A stretch of DNA of 8,985 nucleotides. It comes from an uncultured Actinomycetes bacterium. GTDB lineage: Bacteria; Actinomycetota; Thermoleophilia; Miltoncostaeales; Miltoncostaeaceae. The stretch is taken from positions 1-8,985 of the forward strand of contig CALMEC010000309.1 in assembly GCA_937862675.1 (NCBI GenBank). The letters are read 5' to 3'. Position 1 is the stretch's first letter; every line of letters starts with the position of its first letter. Under the pieces are notes generated by a model. The model saw nothing but the letters and a program-made list of their open reading frames with translations. It was not told the origin of the DNA and did no database searches. Shown here one piece after another: positions 1 to 6,096 of the stretch. Made by a program: the position numbers and the translations under genes.

Positions 1-361
1 GCAGGGCGTTCCAGACGACCAGGGTGAGGCCTGCGGCGATGAGGCCGGCGCCGACCAGGAGGGCCGCGCTGCCGGTGTCGCGTGCCAGGTAGACGATCTC
101 GCTGGCGGTCTGCGCGGGCGTGCAGGTGTCCCCGCCGGTGCATGCGACGAGCGCGGCCTGCGCGTCGGAGGCCGTCGACGCGATGTCGTGGTCGGCGAAG
201 GCGCGGAGCACGACGCCGAGCCCCGTGGACAGCAGTCCGAGCACCGGCGCCATCAGCAGGAGCAGCAGGCGGGTCCCGCGCGTGGCGGGGCCGTCGGCGG
301 ACGCCGCCGGGGAGGGGAGTCCGGAGAAGTCGTATTCGGTGGGTGCGTTCGTCTGGGTCAC
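1..361 (-). CDS. Membrane protein of unknown family, N-terminal part (3' end beyond the left window edge)
   Basis: I do not recognise this gene. Reading the minus strand from a GTG at 361 gives an open frame of 120 codons to the window edge, with the G/C-rich third positions typical of its neighbours. The visible protein has a polar Pro/Ser/Ala-rich N-terminus (residues 1-30). A Leu-rich hydrophobic segment follows at about 32-54 after two arginines, consistent with the N-terminus being cytoplasmic. Next comes a loop with two cysteines (C74 and C80, six apart) that could form a disulphide if exported, and a second hydrophobic segment at about 98-118. No Shine-Dalgarno sequence is evident before the GTG, so the start is uncertain; an internal ATG at codon 37 would fall inside the first helix. 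The gene is divergent from miaB across 50 bp. Some actinobacteria also carry a small membrane protein near miaB, but I cannot show that this is the same family. Confidence 0.6.
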   Translation of the reverse strand, partial: MTQTNAPTEYDFSGLPSPAASADGPATRGTRLLLLLMAPVLGLLSTGLGVVLRAFADHDIASTASDAQAALVACTGGDTCTPAQTASEIVYLARDTGSAALLVGAGLIAAGLTLVVWNAL

Positions 362-411
362 GGATCTGCGGTCGTCGTCGCCGGGCTCGATACCCCTGGC
401 AGACTACGCGC
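362..411. promoter_or_regulatory. Divergent intergenic region upstream of miaB, probable promoter
   Basis: This 50-bp gap separates the divergent membrane-protein gene from miaB and must hold the promoter for at least one of them. No Shine-Dalgarno sequence precedes the miaB ATG at 412. A weak -10-like hexamer CAGACT (400-405) lies 6 nt before the ATG, a spacing that would fit a leaderless transcript. TACCCC (391-396) is an alternative -10 that would give a very short leader. No convincing -35 element is visible, so assignment of the exact box is weak. Confidence 0.3.
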
Positions 412-1737
412 ATGAAGTATCACCTCACCACATTCGGGTGCCAGATGAACGAACACGACTCGGAGCGGATGCGGGGGCTCCTCGAGTCGATCGGCTACGA
501 CCGCGCGGAGGAGCGCGATGACGCGGACCTCGTCGTGTTCAACACCTGCACCATCCGGGCCAGCGCGGATGACCGCTTCTTCGGCAACCTGGGCGACGCG
601 CGCCGCATCAAACGTGAACGTCCGGACGTGATCGTGGCCGTCGGGGGATGCTGGGCCCAGAGCCAGAAGAACGAGGTCTTCACGCAGTTCCCCTTCGTGG
701 ACATCGCGTTCGGGCCCGGTGAGGTGACCCGGCTCGGTGAGCTCGTCGCCCGCGAGCGCCTCCACTCCATCGGCGCCTTCAGCTTCGACGGGAACTTCGC
801 GGCGACGCTGCCGACCCGGCGCGAGCGGGATCACCAGGCGTGGGTGCAGATCAGCGTCGGGTGCAACTCGGTGTGCTCGTACTGCATCGTCCCGAGCGTC
901 CGCGGACGCGAGCGGAGCCGCCTCCAGGAGGACGTCGTCGACGAGATCCGCCGCCTCGCGGCGGACGGCGTCAGTGAGGTCACCCTCCTCGGTCAGAACG
1001 TGAACTCCTACGGTCGCGATCTCCGCGGCGAGGAGCGCACCGACTTCGCCGCACTGCTCCGCGCCGTCGGCGAGATCGACGGCATCCGGCGTCTGCGCTA
1101 CACCAGCCCGCATCCGAAGGACATGAAGCGCGACGTGATCGCCGCGATGGCGGAGGTGCCCGCCGTCTGCGAGCACGTGCACCTCCCCGCACAGTCGGGG
1201 GCGACCCGCGTCCTCAAGGCGATGCGCCGCACCTATGACCGGGGGCGCTATCTCGATCTGGTCGGCCGGCTGCGGGACGCCATCCCCGACCTGTCGATCA
1301 CCACCGACCTGATCGTCGGCTTCCCGGGCGAGACCGACGCGGACTTCGCGGAGACGCTGTCGCTCGTGGAGGAGGTCGGGTTCGACGGCGCCTACACGTT
1401 CCTCTACTCGCCGCGTCCGGGGACCGAGGCCCATGACGTCATGGCCGACGACGTGACGCCCGAGGTCAAGCGCGAGCGCATGCAGGCGCTGGTCGAGGTC
1501 GTCCAGCGCACGGCGGCGCGGCGTACCGCGCGGTTCGTCGGGTCGGACCGGGAGGTGCTCGTCGAGGGGCCGTCCCGCACCGATCCCGCCCGTCTGCGCG
1601 GGCGGCTGCGCCAGAACATCGCCGTCAACTTCGACGGCATCGCCCGGCCCGGGGAGTTCGTCACCGTCCGGATCGCCGCGGCGACGTCGACGACGCTGTC
1701 CGGTCACCGGGTCGACGTCGCCGTCGCCACCGGCTGA
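412..1737 (+). CDS. miaB: tRNA-2-methylthio-N6-dimethylallyladenosine synthase MiaB
   Basis: MiaB is a radical-SAM methylthiotransferase that converts i6A37 to ms2i6A37 in tRNAs reading UNN codons. The 441-residue protein has the usual length and all three family domains. The N-terminal UPF0004 domain carries the auxiliary-cluster cysteines C10 (FGCQMN), C46 (FNTC) and C80 (GGC). The radical SAM core has CxxxCxxC at C151, C155 and C158, followed by the PSVRGRERSR stretch. A C-terminal TRAM domain occupies about 376-437. I chose the ATG at 412 because the protein then begins MKYHLTTFGCQMN, as the family does. The frame is open back to 82, but the extra 110 codons overlap the oppositely directed gene and give Arg/Ala-rich sequence with no family match. 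There is no Shine-Dalgarno sequence, so leaderless translation is plausible. It is followed after 8 nt by miaA, whose product makes its substrate. Confidence 0.97.
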   Translation: MKYHLTTFGCQMNEHDSERMRGLLESIGYDRAEERDDADLVVFNTCTIRASADDRFFGNLGDARRIKRERPDVIVAVGGCWAQSQKNEVFTQFPFVDIAFGPGEVTRLGELVARERLHSIGAFSFDGNFAATLPTRRERDHQAWVQISVGCNSVCSYCIVPSVRGRERSRLQEDVVDEIRRLAADGVSEVTLLGQNVNSYGRDLRGEERTDFAALLRAVGEIDGIRRLRYTSPHPKDMKRDVIAAMAEVPAVCEHVHLPAQSGATRVLKAMRRTYDRGRYLDLVGRLRDAIPDLSITTDLIVGFPGETDADFAETLSLVEEVGFDGAYTFLYSPRPGTEAHDVMADDVTPEVKRERMQALVEVVQRTAARRTARFVGSDREVLVEGPSRTDPARLRGRLRQNIAVNFDGIARPGEFVTVRIAAATSTTLSGHRVDVAVATG

Positions 1738-1745
1738 CGGCGGCC

Positions 1746-2690
1746 ATGACGCCGACCGGTCCGACCACGGGCCCGGCTGTGATCCCGGCGCGGGTGATCG
1801 CCGTCGTGGGGCCGACCGCGGTGGGGAAGACAGCGATCACGCATGCGGTGGCACGGGCCGTCGGCGGTCAGATCATCGTGGCCGATCCCTTCCAGCGCTA
1901 CGTCGGCCTGGAGATCGCGGCGGACACCCCCGGGGCGCGTGAGCGGAGCGAGGTCCCCCACCACATGGTGCGCGACCTGGATCTGAACGCGACCAGCACC
2001 GTCGCCGACTACGCCCGCCGGGCCCATCGGATCGTGGACGATCTGGCGACCGCGGGGATCCCACCCGTTGTCAGCGGGGGCAGCGGTCTGTACGTGCGCG
2101 CGGCGCTCACGGACATGGACTTCCCGCCCGAGCCGCCCGCCGACGTGCGGCGGGACGTGGAGCGCCTGGTCGCCGACGACCTTCCCGCCGCCGTGGCCGA
2201 ACTGCGGGAGCGGTCGCCGGAGACGGCGTCGCGGATCGACGCGACGAACCCGCGCCGTGTCGTGCGGGCCCTGGCTCTGGCCCGGATCGGACGGGAACAG
2301 CCGGACTCCGGCGCCCTGTGGTCGGGTGCGACCCGCCGGCCGACGACGATCGTCGGCCTCACACGCCCGCGCGCGGTCCTCCATCGCCGCATCGAACGGC
2401 GCGTCGACCGGGAGATCGCCGACGGTCTCGTGGAGGAACTCGCGGCCGCCGCGTCCCGCACGGACCTGTCACGGGCGGCGGCACAGATCATCGGGATGAG
2501 GGAGGTCGCTCTCCACCTCGCCGGTGACCTCTCCGCAGAGGGTCTCCGGGAACGGCTGATCATCCGCACCCGCCGCCTGGCACGGGCCCAGGACACGTGG
2601 ATCCGCAAGACGCCCGGCATCGTCACCGTCGACCTCGGTGACGACGAGCCGGAGGACCACGTCCCCGCCGTGCTCGCGCACGTGACGTGA
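1746..2690 (+). CDS. miaA: tRNA dimethylallyltransferase MiaA
   Basis: MiaA transfers a dimethylallyl group from DMAPP to N6 of A37 in tRNA, the step before MiaB. The 314-residue protein shows the P-loop GPTAVGKT (22-29), the conserved aspartate region ADPFQRY (46-52), HH at 72-73, GGSGLYVRA (111-119), the NPRRVVRAL helix (168-176) and the C-terminal RTRRLARAQDTWIRK stretch (274-288). Several normally firm positions differ: the family usually has DS-x-Q rather than DP-x-Q, and GYRE rather than GMRE (250-253). The DMAPP/tRNA-binding frame and catalytic Asp47 look intact, so I read it as a divergent but functional enzyme. It starts 8 nt after miaB with only a weak purine stretch before the ATG. 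A GTG at 1779 is an alternative start that would still keep the P-loop. A hairpin follows the stop codon directly. Confidence 0.93.
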   Translation: MTPTGPTTGPAVIPARVIAVVGPTAVGKTAITHAVARAVGGQIIVADPFQRYVGLEIAADTPGARERSEVPHHMVRDLDLNATSTVADYARRAHRIVDDLATAGIPPVVSGGSGLYVRAALTDMDFPPEPPADVRRDVERLVADDLPAAVAELRERSPETASRIDATNPRRVVRALALARIGREQPDSGALWSGATRRPTTIVGLTRPRAVLHRRIERRVDREIADGLVEELAAAASRTDLSRAAAQIIGMREVALHLAGDLSAEGLRERLIIRTRRLARAQDTWIRKTPGIVTVDLGDDEPEDHVPAVLAHVT

Positions 2691-2711
2691 CCGGCCCTGC
2701 GAGGGGGCCGG
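2691..2711 (+). terminator. Terminator-like hairpin directly after miaA
   Basis: CCGGCCC (2691-2697) and GGGCCGG (2705-2711) form a perfect 7-bp all-G/C stem with a 7-nt loop, beginning at the base after the miaA stop codon. There is no T tract, as is common for actinobacterial terminators. It may terminate or attenuate transcripts from miaBA before dapF. Its position also argues that the dapF coding region does not begin at the GTG at 2687. Confidence 0.5.
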
Positions 2712-2717
2712 ATGGAG

Positions 2718-2731
2718 TACCCTTGCCGCCG
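2718..2731 (+). promoter_or_regulatory. Candidate -10 box for a leaderless dapF transcript
   Basis: TACCCT (2718-2723) fits the TANNNT pattern of actinobacterial -10 boxes and lies 8 nt before the dapF ATG at 2732. There is no Shine-Dalgarno sequence at a usable distance; GGAG at 2714-2717 is 14 nt away. Transcription starting at or next to the ATG would give a leaderless mRNA. No clear -35 element is seen, which keeps confidence low. Confidence 0.35.
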
Positions 2732-3538
2732 ATGCGATTCGAGAAGTGGCAGGGCCTGGGCAACAACTATCTGATCGTCCGGCGGGACGACTGGCAGACC
2801 CGCCTGACGCCCGAGCGCGCCGCCCTGCTCTGCGACATCCACTTCGGCGTCGGCGGCGACGGCATCCTCGAGGTCGACACCGATCACGGTCATCCCCGGA
2901 TGACGGTCTGGAACCCCGACGGCAGCATCGCCGAGAACTGCGGAAACGGCATCCGGATGGTCACCCGTCACCTGGCGCGCCGGGGTGACCTCCCCGCGGA
3001 CGGCGTCATCATGACGGGCGGCGGCCCGGTGCGCGTCCGGGTCCTGCCCGACGACCGCGTGCGCGTCGAGATGGGGAGGGCCGTCTTTCCGGCCGGAGAG
3101 GGCTTCGAGCGGCTCACGACGGACCGCGGCGAGTTCGAGTTCGTGCATGTCACGACGGGCAATCCGCACGCCGTCATCGTCCACGACGACCCCGACGCGG
3201 TCGTGCGGCAGGCCGGGCCCGGCATCGAGAACCACCCGCGCTTCCCGGACCGGACCAATGTCGAGTTCATCCGCCTGGACGGGGCGTCCGAGATCACGAT
3301 GCGCGTCTGGGAGCGCGGGGTCGGGGAGACCATGGCCTGTGGCACCGGTGCCTGCGCCTCCGCCGTCGCGGCGGTGCGGCTCGCCGGCCGCCGTCCACCG
3401 GTCACGGTGCACCTGGCCGGCGGAGACCTCGAGATCGACGTGGACGAGGACCTCGGGGTGACCATGACCGGCCCGGCCGAACTGCTCTTCGAAGGGGTAC
3501 TGTCCCCGGCCCTGTCCGTACGTCTGGAGGCTCGATGA
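2732..3538 (+). CDS. dapF: Diaminopimelate epimerase DapF
   Basis: DapF is a PLP-independent racemase that interconverts LL- and meso-diaminopimelate by a two-cysteine mechanism, supplying lysine and the peptidoglycan cross-linking residue. The 268-residue protein has the two catalytic cysteines C70 (AENCGNG) and C203 (MACGTGACA). Expected substrate contacts are also present: N11, N61, N144 (GNPH), N176 (TNVEF) and E194-R195 (ERGVGET). The firmly conserved GNDF near the N-terminus reads GNNY here (N12 in place of Asp). I chose the ATG at 2732 because the protein then opens MRFEKWQGLGNN, as the family does. A GTG at 2687 overlapping the miaA stop would add 15 residues encoded across a hairpin and is less likely. 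The stop codon overlaps the next gene (ATGA), so translation is coupled to the aminotransferase that makes its substrate. Confidence 0.96.
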   Translation: MRFEKWQGLGNNYLIVRRDDWQTRLTPERAALLCDIHFGVGGDGILEVDTDHGHPRMTVWNPDGSIAENCGNGIRMVTRHLARRGDLPADGVIMTGGGPVRVRVLPDDRVRVEMGRAVFPAGEGFERLTTDRGEFEFVHVTTGNPHAVIVHDDPDAVVRQAGPGIENHPRFPDRTNVEFIRLDGASEITMRVWERGVGETMACGTGACASAVAAVRLAGRRPPVTVHLAGGDLEIDVDEDLGVTMTGPAELLFEGVLSPALSVRLEAR

Positions 3539-4701
3539 GCAGCGACCGCGCCGCGACCCGATTGGGTCAGCTCCCCCCGTATCTCTTCGCACAGCTCGAG
3601 CGGCGGATCGCCGACAAGCGGGCCGCGGGGGTCGACATCATCTCTCTGGGCATCGGCGACCCGGATCTCCCGACCCCCGGCGTCGTGGTCGACGCGCTCG
3701 TGGACGCCGCGCGCGACCCCGGCACCCACCGTTATCCCTCGAACCGCGGGCGCGACAGCTTCCGCGACGCGATCGCGACGTTCTACGACCGGCGTTTCGG
3801 CGTCTCCCTGGACCCCGCAACGGAGATCATCCCGGCCCTGGGGGCCAAGGAGGCGATCGCCAACCTCAACTTCGCGTTCCTGGACCCGGGCGACGTCGCG
3901 CTGGCCAGCGATCCCGGCTACCCCGTCTACACCAGCGGGCCCATCATCGCCGGCGCCGAGCCCGTGGCCATGCCGCTCGTCCCGGAGCTGGGCTTCCAGC
4001 CGGATCTGGACGCGATCCCCGCGGACGTCCGGCGCCGCGCGAAGCTGATGTATGTCAACTACCCCAACAACCCGACGGGCGCCGTCATCGAGGATGACTT
4101 CTTCGAGCGCCTGGTCGAGTTCGCGCGGGCGAACGACATCATCGTCGTCCACGACAACGCGTACTCCGAGATCACGTACGACGGGTACCGTGCGCCGTCC
4201 TTCCTGGCGACCCCGGGGGCGAAGGACGTCGGCCTCGAGGTGTTCTCCCTCTCGAAGACCTACAACATGACCGGGTGGCGCTCCGGCGCGGTCGTCGGCA
4301 ACCCGGACCTGGTCGGCGACTACTGGCAGCTCAAGACGAACATCGACAGCGGCATGTTCGAGGCCGTCCAGGAGGCGAGCGTCGCGGCCCTCCTGTCCGA
4401 TCAGTCGTCGGTCGACGAGATGTGCGCCGTCTACACGCGCCGTCGCGACACGCTCGTCGCCGCCCTGCGCGCGATCGGTCTCGACGTCGATCCCCCGAAG
4501 GGGACGATCTACCTGTGGGCCCGGGTGCCGGCGGGACAGACGTCGGCCGGCTTCGCCGAGCGGGTCCTTGAGGAGGCGTCGGTCGTCATCTCGCCGGGAT
4601 CCGCGTACGGTGCCAGCGGTGAGGGGTTCGTCCGCATGAGCCTCACCATCGACGACGACCGTCTCAACGAGGCCGCCGAGCGGATCTCCGCGCTTGTCTG
4701 A
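3535..4701 (+). CDS. dapL: LL-diaminopimelate aminotransferase (DapL-type), class I/II PLP enzyme
   Basis: This 388-residue fold-type I aminotransferase most likely converts tetrahydrodipicolinate directly to LL-diaminopimelate with glutamate as amino donor, bypassing the acyl-intermediate route. It shows SLGIGDPDLPTP (37-48), HRYPSNRG (65-72), the cofactor-loop motif GAKEAIANL (103-111), YPNNPTG (176-182), HDNAY (206-210), the PLP lysine K241 in SLSKTYNMTGWR, with R249 next to it, and R367 (VRMSL) for substrate carboxylate binding. The HRYPSNRG and KTYNMTGWRSG stretches are typical of DapL-like enzymes. Context supports this: the ATG overlaps the dapF stop (ATGA), and GGAGG (3526-3530) lies 4 nt before the start. 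Related family members act on aspartate or alanine/glutamate, so substrate specificity is inferred from similarity and from neighbourhood with dapF. Confidence 0.85.
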   Translation: MSSDRAATRLGQLPPYLFAQLERRIADKRAAGVDIISLGIGDPDLPTPGVVVDALVDAARDPGTHRYPSNRGRDSFRDAIATFYDRRFGVSLDPATEIIPALGAKEAIANLNFAFLDPGDVALASDPGYPVYTSGPIIAGAEPVAMPLVPELGFQPDLDAIPADVRRRAKLMYVNYPNNPTGAVIEDDFFERLVEFARANDIIVVHDNAYSEITYDGYRAPSFLATPGAKDVGLEVFSLSKTYNMTGWRSGAVVGNPDLVGDYWQLKTNIDSGMFEAVQEASVAALLSDQSSVDEMCAVYTRRRDTLVAALRAIGLDVDPPKGTIYLWARVPAGQTSAGFAERVLEEASVVISPGSAYGASGEGFVRMSLTIDDDRLNEAAERISALV

Positions 4702-5137
4702 CCTCCCGGTGCTGAACGTCCGCCGTCTCCATGCGGACGCCCAGGCCCTCCGCCGTGCGCACCCGGGCGACGCCGGTCTCGACCTGGCCGCCCTCGAGGC
4801 GACGCTCATCGGTCCGCATGAACGGGCGGCCGTGGGGACGGGGATCGCCGTCGCCGTGCCCGGCGGCTGGGCCGGGCTGGTCGTGCCCCGTTCCGGGCTG
4901 GCGCGACGGCACGGGCTCACCGTGGCCAACGCCCCCGGGCTGATCGACTCCGGCTATCGCGGCGAGCTCATCGTCGTCCTCGTCAACCACGGCGACGAGA
5001 CCGTGTCCATCGCGGCCGGCGATCGGATCGCCCAGCTGGTCGTCGTCCCGTGCCCGGTCCTGGATCTGGTGGAGGTCGACGAGCTCCCGGAGTCGGACGG
5101 ACGCGGCAGCCAGGGGTTCGGCTCGTCGGGCCGCTGA
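4694..5137 (+). CDS. dut: Deoxyuridine 5'-triphosphate nucleotidohydrolase (dUTPase)
   Basis: Dut hydrolyses dUTP to dUMP and pyrophosphate, keeping uracil out of DNA and feeding thymidylate synthesis; it acts as a cytosolic homotrimer. All five trimeric dUTPase motifs are present in order in the 147-residue product: GDAGLDL (25-31), PRSGLA (65-70), GLIDSGYRGE (82-91, with the presumed catalytic Asp85), GDRIAQL (109-115) and the glycine-rich C-terminal arm GRGSQGFGS (136-144) that closes over the substrate. The start is ambiguous. A TTG at 4694 overlaps the aminotransferase stop by 8 nt, and a GTG at 4709 gives a start resembling many relatives (VLNVRRL). Neither has a good Shine-Dalgarno sequence. 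It is the last gene of the plus-strand run, and a hairpin begins at its stop codon. Confidence 0.94.
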   Translation: MSDLPVLNVRRLHADAQALRRAHPGDAGLDLAALEATLIGPHERAAVGTGIAVAVPGGWAGLVVPRSGLARRHGLTVANAPGLIDSGYRGELIVVLVNHGDETVSIAAGDRIAQLVVVPCPVLDLVEVDELPESDGRGSQGFGSSGR

Positions 5138-5164
5138 CGGGGCGCGCTCACGGTTCACCCCGTC
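5136..5164 (+). terminator. Hairpin at the dut stop codon, candidate terminator
   Basis: GACGGGG (5136-5142) pairs perfectly with CCCCGTC (5158-5164), giving a 7-bp stem with a 15-nt loop that starts within the dut stop codon. No T tract follows. Its position at the end of the five-gene run makes a terminator role likely, though the loop is long. Confidence 0.4.
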
Positions 5165-5219
5165 GGTCGACACAGCTGACGGAGCGAGTCGGTCCTCCTG
5201 GAGCGTCGAATCGTTGAGA

Positions 5220-5234
5220 CCGCGGTTTCCGCGG
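5220..5234. terminator. CCGCGG hairpin in the convergent gap
   Basis: Two CCGCGG arms (5220-5225 and 5229-5234) flank TTT, forming a 6-bp all-G/C stem with a 3-nt loop, 83 nt past the dut stop. It could serve as a second terminator in either direction. There is no T tract, and CCGCGG is itself palindromic, so chance is not excluded. Confidence 0.25.
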
Positions 5235-5380
5235 AGCCCTGAACCGGTTCCCGATCGGCCCACGACGGCAGCGCGTGGTCTGGATCGGGAGAGAAGCCCG
5301 GTCCGAAACGGGAGCGAGGTGCGGGGCGGACAGGGAGCTCGCGGACCGTCCGATGGCAGTCTCACCCCGTGGCAGCCGTC

Positions 5381-5446
5381 GGGCTGACGCGCGCGGGCGA
5401 TGGCCCCGTGCGTGCGGCGGTGTTCATGTCGTCGTCCAGGGGGTCG
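5381..5446 (-). pseudogene. Degraded duplicate of the gatD 3' end
   Basis: Positions 5381-5446 align with 6213-6279, the C-terminal codons of gatD, at 59 of 67 columns with a one-base deletion (counted by hand). On the minus strand the first half reads DPLDDDMNTAA against DPLDDDMETAA in GatD. After the missing base the match continues in the next frame as GAIARARQPD against AAVARAREPN, and the GatD stop codon is not preserved. The fragment is therefore a frameshifted, noncoding remnant. The repeat ends abruptly at 5446, next to the palindrome GATCGCGATC. No further GatD sequence lies upstream of it on the minus strand; instead the RibD-like gene begins within about 50 bp. This implies a duplication or a recombination event with a related gatD. 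Confidence 0.7.
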
Positions 5447-5468
5447 GGATCGCGATCGGCGGCCGCGT

Positions 5469-5488
5469 GCCAGGTGTCTGACACCGGC
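5469..5488 (-). terminator. Hairpin just after the RibD-like gene, candidate terminator
   Basis: GGTGTC (5473-5478) and GACACC (5480-5485) are perfect inverted arms, extended by GCC (5469-5471) against GGC (5486-5488) with one bulged A. The structure starts 4 nt after the stop codon of the minus-strand RibD-like gene. As RNA it would fold as GCC/GGTG with a 5-nt loop. No T tract is present on either strand. Confidence 0.4.
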
Positions 5489-5492
5489 GCTG

Positions 5493-6071
5493 TCAGCTGC
5501 CCGGTGAATCGGCACGCGTCGGCCGGTATCGCAGGGCGACCGCCCCCGACCGGAACTCATGGCGGTCCACGAGCTCGAGCCGGATGCGCTCGCGCAGGCC
5601 GGCGAGCAACGTCGGCCCGTGCCCGGCGAGGACCGGTTGCACGACGAACTCGTACTCGTCGATCAGGCCCAGGTCCGCCAGTGCCAGGGGGAGCGTCACG
5701 CCGCCCACCCACAGGCCCTCACCGGGTTCCCGTTTGAGTCGCCGTACGGCGTCCCCGAGGTCGCCGGACACCAGCTCGGCATTCCAGTCGACCCCGCTCA
5801 GCCTGCTCGAGACGACGTGCTTCTTCACCCGGTCCATGGCCTCGGCGAACGGGACCTCCCAGTCGTCCATCCAGTCGGGCCACGTGCCCGTCGCGGGCCT
5901 CCGCCACGCCGACTCCATCATCTCGTAGGTCACACGGCCGAACAGCACCGCGTCAGCGCGTTCCATCTCGGCGGTCCAGTGGCGCATCGACTCCTCGTCC
6001 GGCGGGATCCCCGCCTCGTGATGGCAGCAGCCGTCGAGCGTGATGTTGATCGAATAGCGAAGTGGTCTCAT
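5493..6071 (-). CDS. Dihydrofolate reductase family (RibD C-terminal domain) protein
   Basis: This is a 192-residue single-domain member of the RibD C-terminal/DHFR-like reductase superfamily (the YyaP/YwjB-like group), expected to bind NADPH in the cytosol. Family features seen are the opening RYSINITLDGCC (5-16), DAVLFGRVTYEMM (40-52), KKHVVSS (83-89), the nucleotide-binding WVGGVTLPLAL (121-131), IDEYEFVVQPVLAGHGPTLL (137-156) and SGAVALRYRP (175-184). The true substrate of this group is not established; it is neither a classical folate DHFR nor a complete RibD. The ATG at 6071 is chosen because GGGAGG (6079-6084) lies 7 nt upstream and the protein starts MRPLRYSIN. A longer frame to 6125 has no such support. 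It lies 129 bp downstream of gatD behind a hairpin, so it is probably transcribed separately. Such genes are often mobile, and here the gene lies between gatD and a decayed copy of the gatD tail. Confidence 0.88.
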   Translation of the reverse strand: MRPLRYSINITLDGCCHHEAGIPPDEESMRHWTAEMERADAVLFGRVTYEMMESAWRRPATGTWPDWMDDWEVPFAEAMDRVKKHVVSSRLSGVDWNAELVSGDLGDAVRRLKREPGEGLWVGGVTLPLALADLGLIDEYEFVVQPVLAGHGPTLLAGLRERIRLELVDRHEFRSGAVALRYRPTRADSPGS

Positions 6072-6096
6072 CGCGTCGCCTCCCGTGATACGTGCC

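Larger units (their letters stand above)
5138..5492. other. 355-bp gene-free gap between convergent dut and the RibD-like gene
   Basis: No frame here looks like a real gene; the open frames give Arg-rich or Pro-rich sequence without recognisable motifs. The gap holds a degraded copy of the gatD 3' end (5381-5446) and several short palindromes: CCGCGG-TTT-CCGCGG (5220-5234), GAACCGGTTC (5241-5250), CGGAC-C-GTCCG (5342-5352), GATCGCGATC (5448-5457) and GGTGTC-T-GACACC (5473-5485). Outside the gatD-like patch I cannot identify an origin for 5165-5380; it may be decayed coding sequence. Confidence 0.6.

Noticed and set aside
82..411. A 110-codon in-frame extension upstream of miaB
   Set aside because: It overlaps the divergent membrane-protein frame, gives Arg/Pro-rich sequence without family similarity, and the MiaB N-terminus is complete from the ATG at 412.
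358..1707. A 449-codon minus-strand frame opposite miaB
   Set aside because: It is the antisense shadow of a high-GC gene. Its product is Asp/His/Arg-rich with no motif, while the plus strand encodes an unmistakable MiaB.
2968..4929. A 653-codon minus-strand frame opposite dapF, the aminotransferase and dut
   Set aside because: It spans three well-supported plus-strand genes and encodes low-complexity Arg/Asp/Val-rich sequence, a typical GC-skew artefact.
5241..5250. GAACCGGTTC as a possible LexA/SOS box
   Set aside because: The actinobacterial/Gram-positive SOS box is GAAC-N4-GTTC. Here the half-sites are only 2 nt apart, and no gene starts downstream on either strand.
5274..5283. CGTGGTCTGG in the gap, also present inverted at 6117-6126
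   Set aside because: A 10-base match with no extension is too short to argue for common origin in a GC-biased 9-kb window.
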